A stretch of DNA of 64,000 nt. Origin: Pantoea dispersa. Its GTDB lineage: Bacteria > Pseudomonadota > Gammaproteobacteria > Enterobacterales > Enterobacteriaceae. Below, piece by piece: positions 9,377 through 19,653 of the stretch. The position numbers and the translations under genes are program-made. The stretch's first letter is position 1. The number at the start of each line of letters is the position of its first letter. The notes under the pieces are model-generated. The model made no database searches, had not been told where the DNA came from, and saw only the letters and a program-made list of their open reading frames with translations. The DNA lies in NCBI RefSeq assembly GCF_014155765.1, contig NZ_SCKT01000006.1:33207-97206 (forward strand), written 5' to 3'.

Positions 9377-10234
9377 ATGACCAAAGAAATGCAAACTTTA
9401 GCGATTGCTCCTCTGGGCAACCTGGAATCTTACGTCCGGGCTGCTAACAACTGGCCGGTATTAACGGCAGAAGAGGAAAAAGCACTGGCTGAGCGGCTGC
9501 ATTACCAGGGCGATCTGGATGCAGCTAAGACGCTGATCCTGTCTCACCTGCGCTTTGTTGTTCATATCGCTCGTAACTATTCCGGTTACGGCCTGCCGCA
9601 GGCGGACCTGATCCAGGAAGGTAACATCGGCCTGATGAAGGCGGTGCGTCGCTTCAACCCGGAAGTCGGGGTGCGTCTGGTGTCGTTTGCCGTGCACTGG
9701 ATCAAAGCGGAGATTCACGAATACGTGCTGCGTAACTGGCGTATCGTGAAAGTTGCCACCACCAAAGCACAGCGCAAACTGTTCTTTAACCTGCGTAAAA
9801 CCAAGCAGCGTCTCGGCTGGTTCAATCAGGATGAAGTCGAAATGGTGGCGCGCGAGCTGGGTGTCAGCAGCAAAGACGTGCTGGAAATGGAGTCGCGCAT
9901 GGCGGCCCAGGATATGACCTTCGACATGTCGTCTGATGACGATGCGGGCGAAGGCAAGCCGATGGCACCGGTGCTGTATCTGCAGGATAAAACCTCTGAC
10001 TTTGCCGACGGCATCGAAGAGGATAACTGGGATGCGCACGCCGCTGACAAGCTGAGTGACGCAATGCTGAGCCTGGATGAGCGTAGCCAGCACATTATCC
10101 GCGCCCGCTGGCTGGATGATGACAACAAAACCACGCTGCAGGAGCTGGCTGACCAGTACGGTGTGTCTGCCGAGCGCGTGCGTCAACTGGAAAAGAACGC
10201 CATGAAGAAACTGCGTATGGCGATTGAAGCCTGA
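9377..10234 (+). CDS. rpoH: RNA polymerase sigma-32 factor RpoH
   Basis: Heat-shock sigma factor of 285 residues that directs RNA polymerase to chaperone and protease genes. Region 2 is seen as [20 protein letters not shown] followed by [19 protein letters not shown]. The RpoH-specific box is [12 protein letters not shown] near residue 134. Region 4 ends with the helix-turn-helix [20 protein letters not shown]. The family is regulated by mRNA thermosensing, DnaK/DnaJ and FtsH. A strong terminator follows. Confidence 0.97.
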   Translation: MTKEMQTLAIAPLGNLESYVRAANNWPVLTAEEEKALAERLHYQGDLDAAKTLILSHLRFVVHIARNYSGYGLPQADLIQEGNIGLMKAVRRFNPEVGVRLVSFAVHWIKAEIHEYVLRNWRIVKVATTKAQRKLFFNLRKTKQRLGWFNQDEVEMVARELGVSSKDVLEMESRMAAQDMTFDMSSDDDAGEGKPMAPVLYLQDKTSDFADGIEEDNWDAHAADKLSDAMLSLDERSQHIIRARWLDDDNKTTLQELADQYGVSAERVRQLEKNAMKKLRMAIEA

Positions 10235-10255
10235 TTAACGGCTGACAGATAAATG

Positions 10256-10281
10256 GGGCGACCAGCGGGTCGCCCTTTTTT
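10256..10281 (+). terminator. rpoH intrinsic terminator
   Basis: An 8-bp stem of GGGCGACC (10256-10263) with GGTCGCCC (10268-10275), closed by a 4-nt loop and followed by six T residues. It lies about 20 nt after the rpoH stop codon. Confidence 0.92.
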
Positions 10282-10331
10282 ATGCGCGCAATAACCGGCG
10301 ACGACGTATGACCTGTGCGGATGGCAGCACG

Positions 10332-10480
10332 GTCGCCATGAATGGCGACTCTTCAGGACGCGCATTCATAGGCATCGTTAATCACGATCCCACGCAATCT
10401 GTACGCTCGTTCGCAATCCCCGTAGGGTGCGCATTCATGCGCACCGTTAATCACGCTCCTGCGCCACATACGTATTCATG
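10332..10480. repeat. Cluster of small palindromes and a 69-bp direct repeat
   Basis: The rpoH-panM gap carries GTCGCCAT-GA-ATGGCGAC (10332-10349) and the palindrome GGTGCGCATTCATGCGCACC (10426-10445). GCGCATTCAT at 10360 recurs at 10429, and CGTTAATCACG at 10376 recurs at 10445. Both recur at a distance of 69 bp, which indicates a degenerate tandem unit. A further TATTCATGCGCACCGC follows near 10472. The 20-nt palindrome occurs again as an exact reverse complement at 34785-34804. There is no coding signal here. Confidence 0.75.
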
Positions 10481-10511
10481 CGCACCGCTCTGCACGGCGT
10501 AAAATCGCCGC

Positions 10512-10898
10512 TTAACGCATCCACCCGTCGCTCTGCGCGCGAAAGCCACACGCCTGCATAAACGCCGCGCGTACGCGCTGATCGTCTTCGCCGTCATCGG
10601 CAACCCACCAGTGATCCAGCGCGCTGTTCTGCGCTATTGTCTCTTCCAGCAGATACTGCCCTACGCCGCGCCGCCGCGTGACTTCACGCACTTCCAGCTG
10701 CGTAATCTTGCCCAGCGTGCCGCGAATCTCCAGCCGCAGCGCCCCAAGCAGGCGATCGTTAAAGCGCGCTGCATACAGCCGCTGCGCTTCACTGAGGCTG
10801 GCTTCCAGCTGCGCGATATCCTGTTGCGGCCAGACTTTGGCTAAATCCAGTCGATCCTGCGGCGTCAGCGTGCTGATGCGCTGAATAGTGAGCTTCAT
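10512..10898 (-). CDS. panM: PanD maturation factor PanM
   Basis: GNAT-fold protein of 128 residues (E. coli YhhK, also called PanZ). It promotes self-cleavage of the aspartate decarboxylase proenzyme PanD and, when bound to acetyl-CoA, limits pantothenate synthesis. The acetyl-CoA loop is the region RRRGVGQYLLEE, and the N-terminus MKLTIQRISTLTPQDRLDL fits the family. In E. coli it lies between livJ and livK. Here it is convergent to the palindrome cluster and divergent from the single liv binding-protein gene. Confidence 0.9.
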   Translation of the reverse strand: MKLTIQRISTLTPQDRLDLAKVWPQQDIAQLEASLSEAQRLYAARFNDRLLGALRLEIRGTLGKITQLEVREVTRRRGVGQYLLEETIAQNSALDHWWVADDGEDDQRVRAAFMQACGFRAQSDGWMR

Positions 10899-11301
10899 AA
10901 CCCTTACCTGTACTGGCAGAAAGGCCTTAGTGTAGCGAATTTAGACAGTCAGAGCGCTGTCACTTTTTTGCGATGAAAAGAGGTCAAATGCCAGCCACTT
11001 TGCCAGGATTGTGGAGTAAGCCCGCATCGATCGCTGAAAAAGCCAGCATAACGCGCTGGCCTGGCGGTGAAAAACCGGCCATAAAAACCAGAGTAATCTG
11101 CTGTTCTCGTCAGCTTTTACTGAATATGTCAGTTGATTTACAGAAGAAAGTTCCTGTTTAATAACCTGAAAAATAAAGCCTTCTTAACAAAAAATGCCAG
11201 AAAAGAGTGCTAACTCATTATTCTCAAATCAGTTTTGCTCTTTGACTGGCAGATAAATAACCAATCACAACAGACACGACACAACAGATGGGGAAGTTCG
11301 C
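10899..11301 (+). other. Long leader region upstream of livK
   Basis: About 400 nt without a supported gene. It must contain the panM promoter (leftward) and the liv promoter (rightward). I see a hairpin-forming stretch (GCCAGC...GCTGGC near 11042-11061) and an AT-rich part at 11150-11280. I cannot assign a confident -35/-10 pair or a named operator. Long liv leaders regulated by Lrp are known in E. coli; no Lrp site is claimed here. Confidence 0.5.
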
Positions 11302-12429
11302 ATGAAAATGAGTAAAGGACGCGCTTTACTGGCGGGTTGCGTAGCGCTGGCGATGAGCCATGCGGTACTGGCGAAAGACATCAAAATTGCGATTGTCGGT
11401 GCGGCAACCGGCCCGGTGGCGCAGTACGGTGATATGCAGTTCACCGGTGCGGCCCAGGCGATCAAGGACATCAACGCCAAAGGCGGCGTAAACGGCGACA
11501 AGCTGGTCGGCGTAGAATATGACGACGCCTGTGACCCGAAACAGGCGGTTGCGGTGGCCAACAAAGTGGTCAATGACGGCATCAAATACGTTATCGGCCA
11601 CCTGTGCTCCTCCTCCACTCAGCCGGCATCAGACATTTATAACGATGAAGGCATTCTGATGATCACCCCGGCGGCTACCGCGCCTGAACTGACCGCGCGC
11701 GGCTATGCCGACGTGATGCGTACCACCGGTCTGGATTCCGATCAGGGCCCGACCGCGGCCAACTACATCCTCGATCAGATCAAACCAAAACGTATTGCCG
11801 TGGTACATGACAAGCAGCAGTACGGTCAGGGCCTGGCGGAATCCGTGCAGAAAACCCTGAAGGCGAAAGGCGGCAACGTAGTGCTGTTCGAAGGGATCAC
11901 CGCTGGCGATAAAGACTTCTCCACGCTGATTGCGCGCCTGAAGAAAGAGAACGTTGACTTCGTTTACTACGGCGGTTACTACCCGGAGCTGGGCCAGATT
12001 CTGCGTCAGGCTAAAACGGCCGGTCTGAAAGCCGGCTTTATGGGACCAGAAGGGGTCGGCAACGCTTCCCTGTCTAACATCGCGGGTGACGCCTCTGAAG
12101 GCCTGTACGTGACGCTGCCGAAGCGCTACGACCAGCTGCCAGACAACAAAGCGATTGTGGACGCGATCAAAGCCAACAGCGCATCAAACCGCAAAGATCC
12201 AACCGGCCCGTTCGTCTGGACCACCTATGCGGCTATTCAGTCACTGGTGGCGGGCATTGAGCGCAGCAAAAGCGATGAGCCTGATGCGATTGCTAAAAAC
12301 CTGAAAGAGGGTGCGCCGGTGCCCACCGTGATGGGTAACCTGAGCTGGGACCAGAAGGGCGATCTGAAGGGCTTCGAATTTGGCGTCTTCAAATGGCACA
12401 AAGACGGTTCTTCTACCGCAGTTAAGTAA
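11302..12429 (+). CDS. livK: Branched-chain amino-acid binding protein (LivK/LivJ type)
   Basis: Periplasmic binding protein of 375 residues for the LivHMGF importer of leucine, isoleucine and valine. A signal peptide ([20 protein letters not shown], cleavage after AVLA) is followed by the family sequence [20 protein letters not shown], with [15 protein letters not shown] and [15 protein letters not shown]. It resembles both E. coli LivJ and LivK. Position next to livH favours LivK, and only one such gene is present here, whereas E. coli has two. The ATG at 11302 follows GGGGAAG. Confidence 0.93.
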   Translation: MKMSKGRALLAGCVALAMSHAVLAKDIKIAIVGAATGPVAQYGDMQFTGAAQAIKDINAKGGVNGDKLVGVEYDDACDPKQAVAVANKVVNDGIKYVIGHLCSSSTQPASDIYNDEGILMITPAATAPELTARGYADVMRTTGLDSDQGPTAANYILDQIKPKRIAVVHDKQQYGQGLAESVQKTLKAKGGNVVLFEGITAGDKDFSTLIARLKKENVDFVYYGGYYPELGQILRQAKTAGLKAGFMGPEGVGNASLSNIAGDASEGLYVTLPKRYDQLPDNKAIVDAIKANSASNRKDPTGPFVWTTYAAIQSLVAGIERSKSDEPDAIAKNLKEGAPVPTVMGNLSWDQKGDLKGFEFGVFKWHKDGSSTAVK

Positions 12430-12439
12430 GCACGCTCCT

Positions 12440-12549
12440 GAATTGTCCCTCTCCTGATGGGCGAGGGCAGGGTGCGGCACCGCGCACGCGCGCTGAATGA
12501 GGCGCTGCGACGCGGTGCTCTCACCCTAACCCGGTGCCGAACGCACCGG
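12440..12549 (+). repeat. Palindromic sequence between livK and livH
   Basis: The 150-nt livK-livH gap contains a repeat-like imperfect palindrome (CCTCTCCTGATGGGCGAGG, then GCACCGCG pairing with CGCGGTGC, and TCACCCTAACCC). A compact hairpin follows: CCGGTGC (12531-12537) with GCACCGG (12543-12549). No T-tract follows, so it is more likely an mRNA-stabilising or attenuating element than a full terminator. Confidence 0.65.
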
Positions 12550-12579
12550 GGATTTCCCGTTTACATGCAGGTCCTCACT

Positions 12580-13502
<923 letters not shown>

Positions 13503-13506
<4 letters not shown>

Positions 13507-14774
13507 AACGCCTCGGTCTGGTTAACGCCGTGGTCTCCACGGTGATGCTGCTGGTACTCGCCAGCTTCTTTATGGGTATGCGCCTCGATCTCGACGGCAC
13601 CAAACTGGTGGTGGCGAATGCGGGCGCCGTGCGCTGGAACTGGATCTTCCTCGGCTGCGCAGTGGTGTTTGTGTTCCAGCTGCTGCGTCCGCTGTTGCAG
13701 GGCAAGTTTAAGCGCAGTGGCAAAGGGCTGGTGCTGCCGGGTTTTGACGGTTCGACACCAAAACAAAAGCTGCTGATGCTGCTGGTGATTGTTGCCGCCG
13801 TCGCCTGGCCCTTCTTCGTGTCGCGCGGCAGCGTGGATATTGCCACACTGACGCTGATCTACGTGATGCTCGGCCTCGGCCTGAATGTGGTAGTGGGCCT
13901 GTCCGGCCTGCTGGTGCTGGGTTACGGCGGCTTTTACGCCATCGGTGCTTACACCTTTGCGCTGCTGAATCACTATTACGGCTTTGGCTTCTGGGAAAGT
14001 CTGCCGCTGGCGGGTATTGTCGCCGGTGCCTTTGGCCTGCTGCTGGGCTTCCCGGTGCTGCGGCTGCGCGGTGACTATCTGGCGATTGTGACGCTCGGCT
14101 TTGGTGAGATCGTGCGTATTCTGCTGCTGAACAGCACATCAATCACTGGCGGTCCCAATGGAATCGCGCAGATCCCCAAGCCGAGCCTGTTTGGTATTGA
14201 ATTTGGCCGGCGCGTCAGTGAAGGCGGCTGGACCACCTTCCACGAGCTGACGGGCCTGGCGTACGATCCCAATCACCGCGTGATTTTCCTTTATCTGGTG
14301 GCGCTGCTGCTGGTGGTGCTGACGCTGTTCGTCATCAATCGTCTGCTGCGCATGCCGCTGGGGCGTGCGTGGGAAGCGCTGCGTGAAGATGAGATCGCCT
14401 GCCGTTCGCTCGGTCTCAGCCCAACGCGCATCAAGCTGACGGCCTTTACCATCAGCGCGGTGTTCGCCGGTTTCGCCGGTACGCTGTTTGCCGCGCGTCA
14501 GGGCTTTGTCAGCCCGGAATCTTTCACCTTTGTCGAGTCCGCGTTTGTGCTGGCGATTGTGGTGCTGGGCGGCATGGGTTCGCAGCTGGCGGTAATCCTG
14601 GCCGCGATTCTGCTGGTGGTGTCGCGCGAGCTGATGCGTGATTTGAACGAGTACAGCATGCTGGTGCTCGGTGGTTTGATGGTGCTGATGATGATCTGGC
14701 GTCCGCAGGGGCTGCTGCCGATGAAGCGTCCGCACCTGAAGCTGAAACAGGCAAAACAAGGAGAGCAGGCATGA
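13503..14774 (+). CDS. livM: Branched-chain amino-acid ABC transporter permease LivM
   Basis: Second Liv membrane subunit, 423 residues, with two helices in an N-terminal extension and then the core permease domain ([20 protein letters not shown]). The coupling region is [20 protein letters not shown]. It overlaps both livH (4 nt) and livG (4 nt), showing one polycistronic unit with coupled translation. Confidence 0.96.
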
Positions 14775-15538
14775 GTCAGCCTTTATTAGCCGTTGAAGGC
14801 CTGATGATGCGCTTCGGCGGCCTGCTGGCCGTCAACAACGTGGCGCTGGAACTGCATCCGCAGGAGATCGTCTCGCTGATTGGCCCGAACGGGGCGGGGA
14901 AAACCACGGTATTCAACTGCCTGACCGGTTTCTATAAGCCAACGGGTGGCACCATCAAACTGCGCGATCAGTCATTACAGGGCCTGCCGGGGCAGAAGAT
15001 TGCGCGCATGGGCGTGGTGCGGACCTTTCAGCACGTGCGCCTGTTCCGCGAGATGACGGTGATTGAAAACCTGCTGGTGGCGCAGCATCAGCATCTGAAA
15101 AGCGGCGTGTTCTCCGGGCTGTTTAAAACCCCGGCGTTCCGGCGCGGCGAGAGCGAAGCGCTGGACCGCGCGGCCAGCTGGCTGGAGCGCATTGGTCTGC
15201 TGGAGCTGGCTAACCGTCAGGCCGGCAATCTGGCTTATGGCCAGCAGCGCCGGCTGGAGATCGCCCGCTGCATGGTGACGCGTCCGGAAATCCTGATGCT
15301 CGACGAACCGGCCGCCGGCCTCAACCCGCGCGAAACGCACGAGCTGGATGAGCTGATCGCTGAACTGCGCGGCGAACACAAGGTGACGGTGTTGCTGATT
15401 GAACACGATATGAAACTGGTGATGGGCATTTCTGACCGCATTTATGTGGTGAATCAGGGAACGCCGCTGGCCAACGGTACGCCGGAAGAAGTGCGTAACA
15501 ACCCGGATGTGATCCGTGCTTATTTAGGTGAGGCGTAA
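14771..15538 (+). CDS. livG: Branched-chain amino-acid ABC transporter ATPase LivG
   Basis: ATP-binding subunit of 255 residues. Walker A is [12 protein letters not shown] near residue 38, the signature region is [14 protein letters not shown] and Walker B is [14 protein letters not shown]. The signature deviates from LSGGQ (here AYGQQ), as is usual for LivG-type ATPases. The short interval to livF has the ribosome site for livF within the last codons of livG. Confidence 0.96.
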   Translation: MSQPLLAVEGLMMRFGGLLAVNNVALELHPQEIVSLIGPNGAGKTTVFNCLTGFYKPTGGTIKLRDQSLQGLPGQKIARMGVVRTFQHVRLFREMTVIENLLVAQHQHLKSGVFSGLFKTPAFRRGESEALDRAASWLERIGLLELANRQAGNLAYGQQRRLEIARCMVTRPEILMLDEPAAGLNPRETHELDELIAELRGEHKVTVLLIEHDMKLVMGISDRIYVVNQGTPLANGTPEEVRNNPDVIRAYLGEA

Positions 15539-15539
15539 C

Positions 15540-16253
15540 ATGGCGAACCCGATTTTAACTTTACAGGGTGTCAGTGCGCACTATGGCCCGATCCAGGCAC
15601 TGCATAACATTAATCTGCATATCAGTCAGGGCGAAATCGTGACGCTGATTGGCGCTAACGGCGCGGGTAAAACCACGCTGCTCGGTACGCTGTGTGGCGA
15701 GCCGCGCGCCACCAGCGGCACCATCACCTTTGATGGCAAAACGATTACCGACTGGCAGACGGCAAAAATCATGCGTGAAGCGATTGCCATCGTACCGGAA
15801 GGCCGGCGCGTGTTTTCGCGCATGACGGTGGAAGAGAATCTGGCGATGGGCGGTTTCTTCGCGACGCGTCAGCAGTATCAGGAGCGCATTGAGCGCGTTT
15901 ATCAGCTGTTCCCCCGGCTGGCGGAGCGCAAAGTGCAGCGCGCCGGCACCATGTCCGGCGGTGAGCAGCAGATGCTGGCGATTGGCCGCGCCCTCATGAG
16001 CCAGCCGCGCCTGCTGCTGCTGGACGAGCCGTCGCTGGGTCTGGCGCCGATCATTATCCAGCAGATTTTCGACACCATCGAACAGCTGCGTAAAGAGGGC
16101 ATGACCATCTTCCTCGTCGAGCAGAACGCCAACCAGGCACTGAAGCTGGCCGATCGTGGTTACGTGCTGGAGAACGGTCACGTGGTGCTGGAGGATAGCG
16201 GTGAAGCGTTGTTATCCAATGAAGCGGTGAGAAGCGCGTATTTAGGCGCCTGA
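15540..16253 (+). CDS. livF: Branched-chain amino-acid ABC transporter ATPase LivF
   Basis: Second ATPase of the Liv importer, 237 residues. Walker A is GANGAGKTTLLG, the signature is MSGGEQQMLAIGRAL and Walker B is LLLDEPSLGLAP. The ATG at 15540, one base after the livG stop and six bases after GAGG, is preferred to an in-frame GTG at 15528 because it gives the family length. It is the last gene of livKHMGF. Confidence 0.96.
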   Translation: MANPILTLQGVSAHYGPIQALHNINLHISQGEIVTLIGANGAGKTTLLGTLCGEPRATSGTITFDGKTITDWQTAKIMREAIAIVPEGRRVFSRMTVEENLAMGGFFATRQQYQERIERVYQLFPRLAERKVQRAGTMSGGEQQMLAIGRALMSQPRLLLLDEPSLGLAPIIIQQIFDTIEQLRKEGMTIFLVEQNANQALKLADRGYVLENGHVVLEDSGEALLSNEAVRSAYLGA

Positions 16254-16267
16254 CCTGGCTTACTTGT

Positions 16268-16349
16268 CAGATTGCGGTTGGGCAGTGCTCGCCATCCTCA
16301 CGTACTAGATGTACGCTGCGGTGGCTGCGCGCTGTCCGCCCGTAATCTG
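16268..16349. repeat. Imperfect 82-bp palindrome downstream of livF
   Basis: The outer arms CAGATTGCGGTTGGGCAG (16268-16285) and CTGTCCGCCCGTAATCTG (16332-16349) pair with about four mismatches. The centre has a second dyad, CGTAC-TAGAT-GTACG, near 16300-16315. It looks like an intergenic palindromic repeat of the enterobacterial type and may end the liv transcript. I cannot name the family. Confidence 0.6.
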
Positions 16350-16433
16350 ACTGCGCCGCCGACGGTCATTAACCGGAGTGCGGAATAACCAATAATTCCC
16401 ACCCACTTACACTCCATCGCCCCTGCGCTTATC

Positions 16434-16473
16434 CCGTCACATTCCCGTCATAATCCTGTTATTTTTCCGTCAT
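16434..16473 (+). promoter_or_regulatory. Tandem Pho boxes upstream of ugpB
   Basis: Four 7-mers recur with an 11-bp period: CCGTCAC (16434), CCGTCAT (16445), CTGTTAT (16456) and CCGTCAT (16467), with 4-bp spacers. This is the PhoB-binding pattern (CTGTCAT every 11 bp) and forms two adjacent Pho boxes about 70-110 nt before the ugpB start. PhoB control of ugp under phosphate limitation is established in E. coli. Confidence 0.88.
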
Positions 16474-16545
16474 TTCCTCGTGTCATGTTACTTCGCGAAC
16501 AAAAAATGCGTGATATCGCGCGCGCCACAAGCACAGGAAACCCTT

Positions 16546-17862
16546 ATGTCCGCTTTTACGCTTCGTCCCCGCCTGATGAGTCTGCTGCTCGGTCTGGCGA
16601 TCAGCGGTAATGCGCTGGCTGCTACCGAAATCCCTTTCTGGCACTCAATGGAAGGCGAGTTAGGCAAAGAAGTCGATTCTCTGGCACAGCGTTTTAACCA
16701 GGCTCACCCGGATTACAAAATCGTTCCGACCTACAAAGGCAACTACGAGCAGAGCCTGGCCGCGGGTATCGCTGCGGTGCGCAGCGGTAAGGCGCCGGCC
16801 ATTCTGCAGGTTTACGAAGTGGGCACCGCCACCATGATGGCCTCTAAAGCCATCGTGCCGGTGCATGAAGTGTTTAAAGACGCCGGCGTGCCGATGGACC
16901 CGAAACAGTTTGTCCCTGCCGTTGCCGGTTACTACAGCGACAGCAACGGCCAGCTGATCTCACAGCCGTTTAACAGCTCCACGCCGGTGCTGTACTACAA
17001 CAAAGACGCGTTCAAAAAAGCCGGTCTTAATCCGGATCAGCCACCGAAAACCTGGCAGGCGCTGGCGCAGGATGCCGCCGCGCTGCGTAAAGCCGGCATG
17101 AGCTGCGGCTATGCCAGCGGCTGGCAGGGCTGGATTCAGATCGAAAACTTCAGCGCCTGGCATGGTCTGCCGGTTGCCACCAAAAACAACGGCTTTGACG
17201 GTACCGACGCGGTGCTGGAGTTCAACAAACCCGTGCAGGTGCGCCACATCCAGCTGCTGGAAGAGATGAATAAGAAAGGTGATTTCACCTACTTTGGCCG
17301 TAAAGACGAGTCGACGTCCAAGTTCTACAACGGCGACTGCGGTATCACCACCGCCTCGTCCGGTTCGCTGGCCGACATTAAGCATTACGCCAAATTCAAC
17401 TTTGGCGTGGGCATGATGCCGTACGATGACACCGTGCCGAACGCACCGCAGAACGCCATTATCGGTGGCGCCAGCCTGTGGGTGATGAAAGGCAAAGATG
17501 CAGCGACTTATAAAGGTGCGGCGGAGTTCATGAAGTTCCTCGCCCAGCCGGATATTGCGGCAGAATGGCACCAGAAAACCGGTTATCTGCCGATCACCAC
17601 CGCGGCTTATGAGCTGACCAAACAGCAGGGCTTCTATGACAAAAACCCGGGCGCGGACATCGCCACGCGGCAGATGCTGAATAAAGATCCGCTGCCGTTC
17701 ACCAAAGGGATGCGTCTGGGCAACATGCCGCAGATTCGTACCATCGTCGACGAAGAGCTGGAAGGCGTGTGGACCGGCAAACAGTCGCCACAGGCAGCGC
17801 TGGACAACGCGGTGAAACGCGGCAACGAACTGCTGCGTCGCTTTGAACAGCAAGTGAAGTAA
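16546..17862 (+). CDS. ugpB: sn-Glycerol-3-phosphate binding protein UgpB
   Basis: Periplasmic binding protein of 438 residues for glycerol-3-phosphate and glycerophosphodiesters. A signal peptide ([20 protein letters not shown], cleavage after NALA) precedes the mature sequence [19 protein letters not shown]; the family segments [17 protein letters not shown] and [17 protein letters not shown] are present. The ATG at 16546 follows AGGAA and gives exactly the E. coli length. An in-frame upstream start at 16480 would put the signal peptide internal and is rejected. Confidence 0.96.
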   Translation: MSAFTLRPRLMSLLLGLAISGNALAATEIPFWHSMEGELGKEVDSLAQRFNQAHPDYKIVPTYKGNYEQSLAAGIAAVRSGKAPAILQVYEVGTATMMASKAIVPVHEVFKDAGVPMDPKQFVPAVAGYYSDSNGQLISQPFNSSTPVLYYNKDAFKKAGLNPDQPPKTWQALAQDAAALRKAGMSCGYASGWQGWIQIENFSAWHGLPVATKNNGFDGTDAVLEFNKPVQVRHIQLLEEMNKKGDFTYFGRKDESTSKFYNGDCGITTASSGSLADIKHYAKFNFGVGMMPYDDTVPNAPQNAIIGGASLWVMKGKDAATYKGAAEFMKFLAQPDIAAEWHQKTGYLPITTAAYELTKQQGFYDKNPGADIATRQMLNKDPLPFTKGMRLGNMPQIRTIVDEELEGVWTGKQSPQAALDNAVKRGNELLRRFEQQVK

Positions 17863-17872
17863 TTCCGTAATG

Positions 17873-17900
17873 GCGGGATGGACGGGTAAGTCCGTCCCGC
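17873..17900 (+). promoter_or_regulatory. Hairpin between ugpB and ugpA
   Basis: GCGGGATGGAC (17873-17883) pairs with GTCCGTCCCGC (17890-17900) around a 6-nt loop, with one G-T pair on RNA. It sits in the 61-nt gap after the ugpB stop and is followed only by a mixed TGTCTCTTTC. It probably protects or partly ends the ugpB message, giving more binding protein than membrane components. That role is inferred. Confidence 0.75.
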
Positions 17901-17923
17901 TGTCTCTTTCTGACGAGCCTGCT

Positions 17924-18814
17924 ATGTCTTCATCATCACGTCCGGTTTTCCGTGCCCGTTTGTTGCCGTATCTGCTGGTGGCCCCGCAGCTGGCGATCAC
18001 CGCGATCTTTTTTCTCTGGCCCGCCGGAGAGGCGCTGTGGTACTCGCTGCAAAGCATCGATCCGTTTGGCATCTCCAGCACCTTTGTTGGCCTTGATAAC
18101 TTCCGCCGCCTGTTCAGTGACGACTACTACCTTGATTCGTTCTGGACCACCCTCGTGTTTAGCGCGCTGGTGACGGTATGCGGCATGACATTCTCGCTGC
18201 TGCTGGCGGCGCTGGTGGATTACGTTATCCGGCTGAAAAAGCTCTATCAGACGCTGCTGTTGCTGCCCTATGCGGTAGCGCCAGTGGTTGCGGCGGTGCT
18301 GTGGATGTTCCTGTTCAATCCCGGGCTGGGGCTGTTCAGCCATCTGCTGAACCAGCTTGGCTACAACTGGAACTATGCGCAGAACAGCGGTCAGGCGATG
18401 TTCCTGATTGTATTAGCGTCGATCTGGCAGCAAATGAGCTACAACTTTCTGTTTTTCTTTGCCGCGCTGCAGTCCATTCCTAAATCGCTGGTGGAAGCCG
18501 CGGCGATTGACGGTGCCGGACCGGTGCGCCGTTTCTTTAATCTGTCGCTGCCGCTGATTACGCCGGTCAGCTTTTTCCTGCTGGTGGTGAATCTGGTTTA
18601 CGCCTTTTTCGACACCTTCCCGGTGATTGATGCTGCCACCGGCGGCGGGCCGGTACAGGCTACAACCACGCTGATCTACAAAATCTACCGCGAAGGCTTC
18701 ACCGGGCTCGATCTCTCGTCGTCCGCCGCGCAGTCGGTGGTGCTGATGCTGCTGGTTATCGGCCTGACCATTCTGCAATTCCGCTTTGTCGAGCGTAAGG
18801 TGCAATACCAATGA
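17924..18814 (+). CDS. ugpA: sn-Glycerol-3-phosphate ABC transporter permease UgpA
   Basis: Inner-membrane permease of 296 residues with six helices. The EAA-type coupling loop is [22 protein letters not shown]. The start at ATG 17924 gives [20 protein letters not shown], matching the family. An in-frame ATG at 17870 would lie inside the intercistronic hairpin. It overlaps ugpE by 4 nt. Confidence 0.95.
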   Translation: MSSSSRPVFRARLLPYLLVAPQLAITAIFFLWPAGEALWYSLQSIDPFGISSTFVGLDNFRRLFSDDYYLDSFWTTLVFSALVTVCGMTFSLLLAALVDYVIRLKKLYQTLLLLPYAVAPVVAAVLWMFLFNPGLGLFSHLLNQLGYNWNYAQNSGQAMFLIVLASIWQQMSYNFLFFFAALQSIPKSLVEAAAIDGAGPVRRFFNLSLPLITPVSFFLLVVNLVYAFFDTFPVIDAATGGGPVQATTTLIYKIYREGFTGLDLSSSAAQSVVLMLLVIGLTILQFRFVERKVQYQ

Positions 18815-19653
18815 TTGAAAACCGACGCGGGCTGGATATCTTCGCCCACACGCTGCTGGCGCTGGGGGTGCTGACCATTCTGTTCCCGCTGTACGTGGCG
18901 TTTGTCGCCGCGACGCTGGATAACAACGCGGTGTATCAGGTGCCGATGACGCTGGTGCCCGGCCCGCATCTCATCGACAACATCACCCACATCTGGCGCG
19001 ATGGCGTCAACGGCAGCGCGGCGTTTGGCCTGATGATGCTGAACAGCCTGATCATGGCGCTGGGCATCACCGTGGGCAAAATCACGGTGTCGATGCTCTC
19101 GGCGTTTGCGCTGGTGTGGTTTCGCTTTCCGCTGCGCACGCTGTTTTTCTGGCTGATTTTTATCACCCTGATGCTGCCGGTAGAAGTGCGTATTTTCCCG
19201 ACGGTGGAGGTGATCTCCACGCTGCACATGCTGGACAGTTACAGCGGTCTGACATTGCCGCTGATGGCCTCCGCGACCGCCACGTTCCTGTTCCGCCAGT
19301 TTTTTATGTCGCTGCCGGATGAGCTGATTGAAGCGGCGCGCATTGACGGCGCCAGTCCGATGCGTTTTTTCTGGGATATCGTGCTGCCGCTGTCAAAAAC
19401 CAATCTCGCCGCGCTGTTTGTCATCACCTTTATTTACGGCTGGAACCAGTATCTGTGGCCGCTGCTGATCATCAACGATGCCGGCCTGAGCACTGCCGTG
19501 GCGGGGGTGAAAAGTATGATCAACACCAGCGGCGGTCCGACGCAGTGGAACGAAGTGATGGCGGCGATGTTATTAACCCTGATCCCACCGGTGGTGGTGG
19601 TGCTTGTGATGCAGCGCGCCTTTGTGCGTGGCCTGGTGGAGAGTGAGAAATAG
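18811..19653 (+). CDS. ugpE: sn-Glycerol-3-phosphate ABC transporter permease UgpE
   Basis: Second permease subunit, 280 residues, six helices, with the EAA loop [22 protein letters not shown]. It pairs with UgpA in the inner membrane and is energised by UgpC. It directly abuts the ugpC start codon (no gap). Confidence 0.96.
   Translation: MIENRRGLDIFAHTLLALGVLTILFPLYVAFVAATLDNNAVYQVPMTLVPGPHLIDNITHIWRDGVNGSAAFGLMMLNSLIMALGITVGKITVSMLSAFALVWFRFPLRTLFFWLIFITLMLPVEVRIFPTVEVISTLHMLDSYSGLTLPLMASATATFLFRQFFMSLPDELIEAARIDGASPMRFFWDIVLPLSKTNLAALFVITFIYGWNQYLWPLLIINDAGLSTAVAGVKSMINTSGGPTQWNEVMAAMLLTLIPPVVVVLVMQRAFVRGLVESEK

Noticed and set aside
10308-10502. Short open frame in the rpoH-panM gap
   Set aside because: The sequence is made of tandem palindromes (GCGCATTCAT, CGTTAATCACG), so the frame is a by-product of repeats.
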